Origin: Modicisalibacter luteus DSM 23508
GTDB taxonomy: Bacteria; Pseudomonadota; Gammaproteobacteria; Pseudomonadales; Halomonadaceae
Direction of reading: 5' to 3'
DNA length: 64,000 bases
Assembly: GCF_000378505.1 (NCBI RefSeq)
Contig: NZ_KB899997.1
Coordinates: 1-64,000 of the forward strand
The notes beneath the pieces are model-generated. The model worked only from the letters and a program-made list of their open reading frames with translations, ran no database searches and was not told where the DNA came from. The position numbers and the translations under genes were made by a program. Positions 36,734-44,531 of the stretch are shown piece after piece; position 1 is the stretch's first letter, and each line of letters starts with the position of its first letter.

Positions 36734-37747
36734 ATGACAGCACGCTTTGCACGCACCGCTCTGAACACCGCCATCGCCGGACTCGCCGGCGCCGCTCTGG
36801 CTTCCACCAGTGTGAGCGCTCAGGCGGCCCAGACCGTCACGGTCGGTCATACCACTTCCGATAACTCCCACTATTCGGTGGGCGTCGATGCCTTCAAGAA
36901 AACCCTGGAGGAACTCAGCGGTGGCGAGTTCACCGTCGAGGAACATCCTTCCGGTGCGCTGGGAGGTGAGCGTGCCATGATCGAGGGGCTGCAGATCGGC
37001 ACTATCGATACCGTCATCACCTCCACCGGGCCGTTGGGCAACTTCGTACCCGAGACCTATGTACTCGATCTGCCGTTCCTGTTCGCCGATTACGATCAGG
37101 CACGCTGCGTGCTGGATGGCGAGATCGGCCAGGACCTGCTCGATCAGATCGGTAACAACAACCTGGTTGGCCTGGCCTGGACCGAGAACGGTTTCCGTCA
37201 CCTGACCAACAGCAAACGCGACGTGAAAACCCCCGAGGATGCCGCGGGCCTGAAGATCCGCACCATGGAAAACCAGATGCACATGGCCGCCTTCAAGGAA
37301 ATGGATGTGCATCCCACGCCGATGGCCTTCCCTGAACTGTTTACTGCGCTTCAGCAGGGCACGGTCGACGGTCAGGAAAATCCCGTCTCGGTGATTCTAA
37401 CCAGCAACCTGTGGGAAGTTCAGGATCATATGTCACTGACCGGCCATGTCTATTCGCCAGCCATCATGCTGGCCTCGCCGGTACTCTGGGACAGCCTCAG
37501 CGATGAAGAGAAGGGCTGGTTCAAGCAGGCTGCCCAGGCAGGCGCCGAGGCGACCCGCGCCGAGGTGTCGCGTCTCGAAACCGCGGGTGTAAAGGAGCTC
37601 AAGGAAAAGGGCTTGACGGTGATCGAAGACATCGACAAGTCGCAGTTCCAGGATGCCGTCGAGCCTTCCTACTCGGTCTACACCGACCAGTACGGCAGCG
37701 AGATGTTGGAGCGTATTCGCAACAGTGAATGCCTGACCGGTAGCTAA
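36734..37747 (+). CDS. dctP: TRAP transporter substrate-binding protein DctP
   Basis: A 337-aa periplasmic protein. Signal peptide at residues 1-32 (TALNTAIAGLAGAALASTSVSAQAA), then the DctP/SiaP fold: TTSDNSHYSVGVDAFKKTLEELSGGEF, SGALGGERAMIEGLQIGTID, GLKIRTMENQMHMAAFKEM (carboxylate-binding Arg about residue 169) and ALQQGTVDGQENPV. It captures an organic acid and delivers it to DctQM; context suggests tetronates or apionate-like acids. The start at 36734 has AGAGGAAA upstream. A small hairpin (GGCGGC/GCCGCC, 36684-36698) lies between denD and this gene and may separate expression levels. Confidence 0.93.
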   Translation: MTARFARTALNTAIAGLAGAALASTSVSAQAAQTVTVGHTTSDNSHYSVGVDAFKKTLEELSGGEFTVEEHPSGALGGERAMIEGLQIGTIDTVITSTGPLGNFVPETYVLDLPFLFADYDQARCVLDGEIGQDLLDQIGNNNLVGLAWTENGFRHLTNSKRDVKTPEDAAGLKIRTMENQMHMAAFKEMDVHPTPMAFPELFTALQQGTVDGQENPVSVILTSNLWEVQDHMSLTGHVYSPAIMLASPVLWDSLSDEEKGWFKQAAQAGAEATRAEVSRLETAGVKELKEKGLTVIEDIDKSQFQDAVEPSYSVYTDQYGSEMLERIRNSECLTGS

Positions 37748-37768
37748 GCACAGCACTCTAGTAACCTC

Positions 37769-37791
37769 GCCACCCCCGGTTCGGGGGTGGC
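37769..37791 (+). promoter_or_regulatory. Intercistronic hairpin between dctP and dctQ
   Basis: GCCACCCCC (37769-37777) and GGGGGTGGC (37783-37791) form a perfect 9-bp stem with a 5-nt loop and no U tract. The 3' arm contains the G-rich sequence that would serve as the dctQ ribosome-binding site. It may protect the dctP message and damp dctQ translation, giving more binding protein than membrane subunits. Confidence 0.65.
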
Positions 37792-37797
37792 CGATAC

Positions 37798-38445
37798 ATG
37801 GTGACTGCTATGCTGGAACTCTTTCTACGCATCGAGCGATTCACGTCACGTATCGCACTGGTCGCCGCCGTGCTGATGCTGATCGTCTCGGTGACGCTGG
37901 GCTTCTATCAGGTGCTGACGCGCTTCGTTTTCGACGCCCCGTCGACCTGGTCCGAAGTCATGTCGCGCTCGGCGATGATCTGGTGTGTCTTTCTGGGCGC
38001 CGCGGCCAGCTTCCGCGGTGGCTACATGATGGCCGTCGAGGTCATCTACAAGCTGGTGCCGGTCCGGGCCCTGGTGTGGCTCGAGTTGCTGGTCGCCCTG
38101 TGCTGTCTTCTCGTTCTGGGGATACTGGTCTACTTCGGTACCTTGATGACGATTCGGGTCAGCGCGCAAATGCTGTCAGGCATGCAGATATCCATCGCCT
38201 GGGTCTACGCAGCCATCCCTGTCGGCGCTGCCTTCTCGGTGCTGGCAGTCCTGGCACGTATCGCCTCCCAAGTGACCCGGCGCGAGCCGATCGGCCCTGC
38301 AGAGGCCGAAGCGCTGCCCGAACGCAAGCACGATACCCCGGTTGCCCCAGCTAGCCAGGCACCGCGTCACGACACGCCGCCCATCAACGCTAAGACATCG
38401 TCCGCACCGGCCCCGACCGGACTCACCGGGAGATCCCGCTCATGA
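37798..38445 (+). CDS. dctQ: TRAP transporter small permease DctQ
   Basis: A 215-aa inner-membrane protein with four hydrophobic segments (ALVAAVLMLIVSVTLGFYQVL, AMIWCVFLGAAASF, VWLELLVALCCLLVLGILVYF and ISIAWVYAAIPVGAAFSVLAVLA) and the family RYVF-like segment LTRFVFDAPSTWSEVMSR. The hydrophilic C-terminal tail of about 45 residues (PERKHDTPVAPASQ...) is unusually long. The start could be 37798 or the ATG at 37810. Its stop overlaps dctM by 4 nt (ATGA). Confidence 0.9.
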   Translation: MVTAMLELFLRIERFTSRIALVAAVLMLIVSVTLGFYQVLTRFVFDAPSTWSEVMSRSAMIWCVFLGAAASFRGGYMMAVEVIYKLVPVRALVWLELLVALCCLLVLGILVYFGTLMTIRVSAQMLSGMQISIAWVYAAIPVGAAFSVLAVLARIASQVTRREPIGPAEAEALPERKHDTPVAPASQAPRHDTPPINAKTSSAPAPTGLTGRSRS

Positions 38446-39716
38446 ACCTGGCCATCGGACTCTCGCTGATCATTCTGTTCGGCCTGGGCGTGCCCATTGC
38501 CATTTCCATCCTGCTGGCTTCGATCATCGGCATCGAGTTCTTCTCGCGGCTGCCGCTATTGATGGTGCCGCAGCAGATGTTCGTCGGTATCGACAACTTT
38601 CCGCTGATGGCAATTCCATTCTTCATTCTGGCAGGCAACCTGATGGCCGCCGGGGGCATTTCTCAGCGCCTGGTGGATCTCGCCAAGTCGATTGTCGGTG
38701 GCCTGCAGGGCGGCCTGGCGATGACCTGTGTGCTGACCTGCATGATGTTCGCCGCGGTGTCCGGGTCGAGCGTGGCCACAACGTTTGCCATCGGTTCCAT
38801 CCTGATCCCGGCGATGGTACGCCACGACTATCCCCGCCCGCTGGCAGCGTCAATCCAGGCCTCGTCTGCCGAGCTGGGTGTGCTGATTCCGCCATCGATA
38901 CCGCTGATTCTTTACGGTGTCAGTACCGATACCTCGATAGGGCGCCTGTTCATCGCCGGCATTGGTCCGGGCCTGCTGATCGGTGGCTCGCTTCTGCTGT
39001 TTTTGTACCTGTTCTGCAAGGTGCGCGGTTACGGTCTGCGCGATCGCGAGGAGCGCCAGGCCTTCCCCGTTGCCTTCCGGCGTGCCTGGGCGGCCATGCT
39101 GATGCCGGTGGTGGTCATCGGCGGAATCTACGGAGGCGTGTTTACACCCACCGAGGCGTCGGCAGTGGCGGTGGTTTATGCGCTGATCGTCGGTGGGCTG
39201 GTCTACCGCGAACTGGGCTTCGATGACCTTTGGCCGATCTTCAAGCAGAGCGTGATCTCGACAACGACAATCATGCTGATCATTGCCGCCGCGACGCTGT
39301 TCAGCTTTTTGATCAGCCGCTCGGGCCTGCCCTCGGACGTAGCGGCGTGGGTGACCCAGGTCTTCGACAGCCCAATCTCGTTTCTGCTGGCCGTCAACGT
39401 GATGCTGCTGGTAGTGGGCATGTTCGTCGAGACTTCCGCCGCCATTCTGGTGCTTGCCCCGATCTTCACGCCCATTGCCGTGCAATACGGCATCGATCCG
39501 GTGCACTTCGGCCTGATCGTCGTCGTCAACCTGGCCTTGGGCATGTTCACGCCGCCGTTGGGCGTCAACCTGTTTGCCGCCTGTGCGGTGGCCAAGCTAT
39601 CCATCGATCAGCTGATCCCCTGGTTGCTGCGTTTCGTGCTGGTGGTGCTGGCCTGCCTGATGGCGATTACCTACCTGCCCTGGATCTCACTGGGCCTGGT
39701 CGATCTTCTTTACTGA
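38442..39716 (+). CDS. dctM: TRAP transporter large permease DctM
   Basis: A 424-aa inner-membrane protein with about 12 hydrophobic segments and the DctM signatures FPLMAIPFFILAGNLMAAGGIS, AAVSGSSVATTFAIGSILIPAM, LIPPSIPLILYGVSTDTSIG and NLALGMFTPPLGVNLFAA. With DctQ it carries out sodium- or proton-driven uptake of the acid bound by DctP. Sodium coupling would suit a halophile, but this is inference. The ATG overlaps the dctQ TGA. The aldehyde dehydrogenase gene follows after 15 nt. Confidence 0.95.
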   Translation: MNLAIGLSLIILFGLGVPIAISILLASIIGIEFFSRLPLLMVPQQMFVGIDNFPLMAIPFFILAGNLMAAGGISQRLVDLAKSIVGGLQGGLAMTCVLTCMMFAAVSGSSVATTFAIGSILIPAMVRHDYPRPLAASIQASSAELGVLIPPSIPLILYGVSTDTSIGRLFIAGIGPGLLIGGSLLLFLYLFCKVRGYGLRDREERQAFPVAFRRAWAAMLMPVVVIGGIYGGVFTPTEASAVAVVYALIVGGLVYRELGFDDLWPIFKQSVISTTTIMLIIAAATLFSFLISRSGLPSDVAAWVTQVFDSPISFLLAVNVMLLVVGMFVETSAAILVLAPIFTPIAVQYGIDPVHFGLIVVVNLALGMFTPPLGVNLFAACAVAKLSIDQLIPWLLRFVLVVLACLMAITYLPWISLGLVDLLY

Positions 39717-39731
39717 GCGAGGAAAATAACA

Positions 39732-41192
39732 ATGCATGACCTACCCGACATGCCGCCCCGTGCGGCGCTGATCGCCGGTGAATGGGTAACGACACCGCAC
39801 ACGCTACGCGTGGAAGCGCCGGCTACCGGCGAGAGGCTCACCGAGATTGCCCGCTGCGAGGCGGAACACGTCGAGGAGGCTGTCAGGGCAGCACGACAGG
39901 CCTTCGACGGCGAGCTGGGCGAGTGGAGTCATTGGTCGGCCCGCCAGCGTGGCGAGTGGTTGTTCGCCTTTGCTACAGCCATTGACGCCGATGCCGAGGC
40001 GCTGGCCGCGTTGGAGTGCGCCGATACCGGCAAACCGATCAGCCAGGCCAAGGGCGACATCGCCGTCTGTGCGCGTTACTTCCGTTTCTATGCCGGTGCC
40101 GCCGACAAGCTGCACGGTGAGACGATCCCGTTCGAGAACGACTTCGCCGTGATGACCCTGCGGGAGCCATTCGGTGTCTGCGCGCAGATCATCCCCTGGA
40201 ACTATCCGGCGCAGATCTTCGGGCGCTGTGTTGCTGCCGCGCTCGCTGCCGGCAATACCGTGGTGCTCAAGCCGGCCGAGGATGCCTGCCTGAGTGTGCT
40301 GCGCCTGGCGCAGATCGCTACACGCTGTGGCTTGCCGCCCGGTGTGCTTAATGTCATTCCCGGCCTGGGTAGCGAGGCGGGAGCGGCATTATCGGCGCAT
40401 CCGCTCATCAACCACTTATCGTTCACCGGCTCGCCGGTCACCGGCACGCTGGTTACCCAGGCGGCAGCGGCCAATCACGTTCCCGTGACCATGGAACTGG
40501 GTGGCAAGTCGCCGCAGGTGGTGTTCGCCGATGCCGACCTCGACGCCGCGCTGGCCGCGGTAGTTCGGGGCATCATTCAGAATGCCGGCCAGACCTGTTC
40601 GGCAGGTAGCCGCCTGCTGGTCGAGTCGAGCTGCTACGAGGAGGTGATAACGCGCCTCACCGAACGCTTCTCGGCATTGCGCTGTGATGCTGGCGAGAAG
40701 GACCCGGATTGCGGCCCGCTGATCAACGCTCGCCAGCGCGAGAAGCTCGAGGCTCGACTTGCCGCGGCCAAGGAAGACGGTATCCGTGTTGCCGCCGCCG
40801 GGCAGTTGGCGGAAGGGGCACCCGGCGGGGGCCACTTCGTGGTGCCGCAGCTGCTTATCGATATCCCTGAGGGCCATGACGCGGTACGCGAGGAGCTGTT
40901 CGGTCCTGTGCTGGCGGTTCAGCGCTTCGACAGCGAGGAAGATGCCGTGCGCCTGGCCAATTCGACCGACTTCGGGCTGTGTGCCGGCGTGTGGACCCGT
41001 GACGGTGGACGCCAGCTGCGGATGGCCAAGCGTATCCGCAGCGGCCAGGTCTTCGTCAACAACTATGGCGCTGCTGGTGGCGTCGAGCTGCCGTTCGGCG
41101 GTGTTGGGCGCTCGGGGCATGGGCGCGAGAAGGGCTTCGAAGGGCTGAAGAGTTATACCCAACTCAAGACAGTGGCGATCAAGCACGGCTGA
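39732..41192 (+). CDS. NAD-dependent aldehyde dehydrogenase
   Basis: A 486-aa aldehyde dehydrogenase. QIIPWNYPAQIFGR (about 157-170), the general-base Glu in VTMELGGKSPQVV (about 254) and the catalytic Cys in NAGQTCSAGSRLLV (about 288) are visible; it ends in GGVGRSGHGREKGFEGLKSYTQLKTV. The substrate is unknown. Within a sugar-acid island, small hydroxy-aldehydes (glycolaldehyde, erythrose- or threose-type aldehydes) are plausible, as is gamma-aminobutyraldehyde from family resemblance. GAGGAAAAT precedes the start. It is in the TRAP transcript. Confidence 0.92.
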   Translation: MHDLPDMPPRAALIAGEWVTTPHTLRVEAPATGERLTEIARCEAEHVEEAVRAARQAFDGELGEWSHWSARQRGEWLFAFATAIDADAEALAALECADTGKPISQAKGDIAVCARYFRFYAGAADKLHGETIPFENDFAVMTLREPFGVCAQIIPWNYPAQIFGRCVAAALAAGNTVVLKPAEDACLSVLRLAQIATRCGLPPGVLNVIPGLGSEAGAALSAHPLINHLSFTGSPVTGTLVTQAAAANHVPVTMELGGKSPQVVFADADLDAALAAVVRGIIQNAGQTCSAGSRLLVESSCYEEVITRLTERFSALRCDAGEKDPDCGPLINARQREKLEARLAAAKEDGIRVAAAGQLAEGAPGGGHFVVPQLLIDIPEGHDAVREELFGPVLAVQRFDSEEDAVRLANSTDFGLCAGVWTRDGGRQLRMAKRIRSGQVFVNNYGAAGGVELPFGGVGRSGHGREKGFEGLKSYTQLKTVAIKHG

Positions 41193-41203
41193 GGATAACG
41201 ACA

Positions 41204-42319
41204 ATGACCTACAAGATTGCGGTGTTGCCGGGTGACGGGATTGGCCTCGAAGTCGTTCCGGAGGGGCTGCGGGTGCTGGAGGCGGCGGCGAAGCGCTTCA
41301 ACCTGTCGCTAGAGTTCGAACAGTTCGATTTCGCTAGTTGCGCTTACTACATGGAACACGGCGACATGTTGCCGGACGACTGGTACGAGACGTTGACCCG
41401 CTTCGATGCCATCTTCTTCGGTGCGGTGGGCTGGCCGGATACCGTGCCCGACCATGTGTCGGCGTGGGGCTCGCTGCTCAAGTTTCGGCGTGCCTTCGAT
41501 CAGTACGTCAACCTGCGCCCGTGCCGGCTGATGCCGGGAATCGAGAGCCCGCTCAAGGGGCGGGGGCCGGGCGACATCGATTTCATGGTGGTGCGCGAGA
41601 ACACTGAGGGCGAATACACACGCCTGGGTGGCAGAGTATTCGAAGGCACCGATCGCGAAGTGGTGCTGCAGGAAACCATCATGACCCGTAGCGGTGTCGA
41701 CCGCGTGCTCAAGTACGCCTTCGAGCTGGCCCAGTCACGGCCGCGCAAGAAGCTGACCTCGGCGACCAAGTCCAATGGCCTGTCGATCTCGATGCCGTAC
41801 TGGAACGAGCGGGTCAAGGCGATGAAGGCGAACTACCCGGAAGTCAGCGTCGATCAGTTTCACATCGATATTCTTACTGCCAACTTCGTGTTGCACCCCG
41901 ACTGGTTCGATGTCGTGGTGGCCAGCAACCTGTTCGGCGATATCCTCTCCGACCTGGGGCCGGCGTGCACTGGCACCATCGGTATCGCGCCGTCCGGCAA
42001 CATCAACCCGACCCGGGAATACCCCAGCCTGTTCGAGCCGGTCCATGGCAGCGCGCCGGATATCGCGGGCAAGGGCATCGCCAACCCCATCGGCCAGATC
42101 TGGTGCGGGGCGATGATGCTTGAACACCTGGGCGAAATCGAGGCAGGCAAGGCTATCGTCAGCGCCATCGAGCGCGTCATGGAGCGGGGAGATGCGAGCG
42201 TGATCACGCCGGACCTGAAGGGCCGCGGCACAACCGAGACATTGGGCCAGGCCATTGCCGAGGCGCTGGCCGCGGGCGATGCGCAAACCCAGCCAGCCAT
42301 TGAGGAGGAGCAGGCATGA
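41204..42319 (+). CDS. ttuC: Tartrate dehydrogenase / D-malate dehydrogenase
   Basis: A 371-aa isopropylmalate/isocitrate dehydrogenase-family enzyme. IAVLPGDGIGLEVVPEGLRVLE at the N-terminus, FMVVRENTEGEYTRLGGRVFEGT (about 127-149), the Lys in LTSATKSNGL and metal-binding Asp in SNLFGDILSDLGPA (about 246) fit the tartrate/D-malate branch (DmlA/TtuC, about 360 aa). It performs NAD- and Mn-dependent oxidation of D-malate or tartrate. It lies 12 nt after the aldehyde dehydrogenase and overlaps the next gene by 4 nt. A role on a related C4 or C5 acid is possible. Confidence 0.9.
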   Translation: MTYKIAVLPGDGIGLEVVPEGLRVLEAAAKRFNLSLEFEQFDFASCAYYMEHGDMLPDDWYETLTRFDAIFFGAVGWPDTVPDHVSAWGSLLKFRRAFDQYVNLRPCRLMPGIESPLKGRGPGDIDFMVVRENTEGEYTRLGGRVFEGTDREVVLQETIMTRSGVDRVLKYAFELAQSRPRKKLTSATKSNGLSISMPYWNERVKAMKANYPEVSVDQFHIDILTANFVLHPDWFDVVVASNLFGDILSDLGPACTGTIGIAPSGNINPTREYPSLFEPVHGSAPDIAGKGIANPIGQIWCGAMMLEHLGEIEAGKAIVSAIERVMERGDASVITPDLKGRGTTETLGQAIAEALAAGDAQTQPAIEEEQA

Positions 42320-43197
42320 GCAAAAACTATCGTGTCGGCATGGTGGGCATCGGCCTGATGGGCCATGGCATCGCCAGCTGCTTGCTGCGCCACAGTCACG
42401 AACTGTGTTTTCTCGATCATCCCGGCAATCAACCGGTCGACGACTTAATCGACAAGGGGGCGGTGATCAAACGTACCGCCCGCGAAGTCGCCGAAGCCTC
42501 GGAAGTCGTCATTCTCTGTGTTACCGGTACGCCACAGGTGGAGAGCGTACTGTTCGATTCGCAGGGAGTGATCGAGGGGCTGGGCGCCGGAGCCACCGTC
42601 ATTGATTGCTCCACAGCGATCCCTAGTTCCACAGTGAAGATTGCCGAGCGGGTCGCTGCGGCCGGCGGTCAGTTTCTGGACGCGGCGATGACGCGTACCC
42701 CCAAGGAAGCCGCCGAAGGCCGTCTGAACCTGATCGTCGGTGCCTCCGACGAGCTGTTTCGGGATGTCTATCCTCTGCTGCAGGACTTTGCCGAGAACAT
42801 CACGCATGGTGGACCGGTAGGCTCGGGACACAAGCTTAAACTGCTGCACAATTACGTATCGCTGGGCTTCACTGCGGTACTCGCCGAGGCCTCGGCGGCG
42901 GCACGCCATGCCGGGATCGCCGATGACGTCTTTCTGGAGGTGCTGGGTAATGGGGGTGGCGCAGGCGTCGTGCTCGAGCGGCTGCGTCCGTTTATCGCCG
43001 CCGACGACCCCTCGGGTTTCCGCTTCAGTCTGGCCAATACGCTCAAGGACGTCGGTTATTACAACGCCATGGCCGAAGATGTGAAAGCGCCACACAGCGT
43101 GGCCGGTGCCATCGAGGCGCTTTACCGCGAGGTCAACGAGCAAGGCCATGGCGACCGGCTGGCGCCTGAGTTGATACGCATCCTGGAAATGCGCTAA
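42316..43197 (+). CDS. NAD(P)-dependent beta-hydroxyacid dehydrogenase
   Basis: A 293-aa relative of 3-hydroxyisobutyrate/tartronate-semialdehyde dehydrogenases. VGMVGIGLMGHGIASCLLRH (about 7-26), the substrate motif LDAAMTRTPKEAAEGRLNL (about 120-138) and the catalytic Lys in GSGHKLKLLHNYVSLGFTAVLAEA (about 176). The TRTPKEA substrate loop departs from the common SGG form, so its acid may differ from LtnD's. The ATG overlaps the ttuC stop. Its own stop overlaps that of the opposite-strand kinase by 4 nt. Oxidation of a linear or branched aldonic acid is inferred. Confidence 0.88.
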   Translation: MSKNYRVGMVGIGLMGHGIASCLLRHSHELCFLDHPGNQPVDDLIDKGAVIKRTAREVAEASEVVILCVTGTPQVESVLFDSQGVIEGLGAGATVIDCSTAIPSSTVKIAERVAAAGGQFLDAAMTRTPKEAAEGRLNLIVGASDELFRDVYPLLQDFAENITHGGPVGSGHKLKLLHNYVSLGFTAVLAEASAAARHAGIADDVFLEVLGNGGGAGVVLERLRPFIAADDPSGFRFSLANTLKDVGYYNAMAEDVKAPHSVAGAIEALYREVNEQGHGDRLAPELIRILEMR

Positions 43198-44531
43198 CGC
43201 TGGATGCCACCGTCACGGATGGTGGCGAAATAGCTGTCGCTGCCGATCTGGCCGCCCTTGAAGGCGATTTCCAGTCCATCGAAACGCATGTCGACGCTGT
43301 AGGCCGTACACAGCGGCGATCCTGGTGTCTCGGGCAGTGGCAGCCGTGTGGTCAAGGCATGAATACCCAACTGCTGGAGGGCATGGCTCGAGGTGTCGCC
43401 TCCGGCGACTACCACGCGTGTCAGTCGTTCGGCGATGACCAGCTCGCGCAGGATCTCGCCCAGGCGTCGACCGATGCCGTGTCGGGCCTGCTCGGTATTC
43501 AGCGCCGGATCGGCCGCTTCGGGGCCCAGGGCGGTATGCAATATCACGCTCTTGCCGGCGCGCAGGGCCGTAAGTCCGTGTTGTAGCGCTTCACTTCGAG
43601 CTGTTTCGCCGCTCGTCGGGTCGGCAAGCCGGGCGGCATCGATGGCGATGGTTTGGAAGCCATTGCCCTGTGCCCAGCGTATCTGGCTTGCCGTGGTTTC
43701 CGAGCAGCTACCCGAGACTACGGCAATGCGTTCCACCGCCCCGGGGTTCGAGAATGTCGGCGCCGGCCCGATCAATCCTTGACGGCGCCATTCGGTGAGC
43801 AGCGCGTATTCGACACCGGAAGAGCCCACTACGTAGCTACCGCCGGCCTGGCGCGTGCGCCACAACTGATGACCGACGCTGGTCTGGGTGGCCTCGTCGA
43901 TCACGTCGTAGAGCAGCGCTTGGTATTGCCGTTGCCAGTTATCGATGCGCCTGTCGATATCGTCGCCAGTCAGCGAGGCCAGGTCCACCAGGCCGATGTC
44001 CAGTGTGGTCTGCTCGGCGAGATGGCGGCGCAGGTCGGCTTCGCGCATTGGTGTTACCGGGTGGCGCGACATCACTGGATGCCGGTCGATGCGGTACACA
44101 TCGCCCCGATATGCCGCGAACAGGTGACCGAAGGCGGTGTAGCGTTTCATCTGTGGCACGCCGACCACAATGGGGACACAGGCCTGATCGAACAGATCAC
44201 GTCCGATCTCCAGCGCACACCCGATGCTGCCGGTCCCGGGCGCACTGTCGAAGGTTGAGCAGGTCTTGTAGTGGCACACTCCGGCCCGGCGCTCGCGCAG
44301 CCAGGTGAGTGCCGGTGTGAGGTTTTCCTGCATCCACGCTGGCGACTCGCTGCGGCTGGTGCCGGCCAGGCCGAAGGCGCGGCAATCCGCGAAGCGGGCC
44401 AGCTGCGCGTCATCCGGTATCGCTGTGAACAGTACCGTCGAGACGCCTCGACTGCTCAGGGCTTCCAGCGCGTCGGTCGAGCCGGTGAGGTCATCGCCGT
44501 AATAGGTGATGAGCGTCTCGTTCGCAGTCAT
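43194..44531 (-). CDS. oiaK: DUF1537 kinase, candidate 3-oxo-isoapionate kinase OiaK
   Basis: A 445-aa four-carbon acid sugar kinase-family protein: TYYGDDLTGSTDALEALSSRGV at the N-terminus (substrate DD-T), YKTCSTFDSAPGTGSIGCALEIG, and C-terminal TRVVVAGGDTSSHALQQLGI and IAFKGGQIGSDSYF. It differs from OtnK (GGQIGSDSYF versus SGNFGGVDFF). Its operon partners, a RuBisCO-like protein and an ApnO-like oxidoisomerase, are the set described for D-apionate breakdown, where OiaK phosphorylates 3-oxo-isoapionate. The assignment rests mainly on this context. It overlaps the RuBisCO-like gene by 4 nt (ATGA). Confidence 0.8.
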   Translation of the reverse strand: MTANETLITYYGDDLTGSTDALEALSSRGVSTVLFTAIPDDAQLARFADCRAFGLAGTSRSESPAWMQENLTPALTWLRERRAGVCHYKTCSTFDSAPGTGSIGCALEIGRDLFDQACVPIVVGVPQMKRYTAFGHLFAAYRGDVYRIDRHPVMSRHPVTPMREADLRRHLAEQTTLDIGLVDLASLTGDDIDRRIDNWQRQYQALLYDVIDEATQTSVGHQLWRTRQAGGSYVVGSSGVEYALLTEWRRQGLIGPAPTFSNPGAVERIAVVSGSCSETTASQIRWAQGNGFQTIAIDAARLADPTSGETARSEALQHGLTALRAGKSVILHTALGPEAADPALNTEQARHGIGRRLGEILRELVIAERLTRVVVAGGDTSSHALQQLGIHALTTRLPLPETPGSPLCTAYSVDMRFDGLEIAFKGGQIGSDSYFATIRDGGIQR

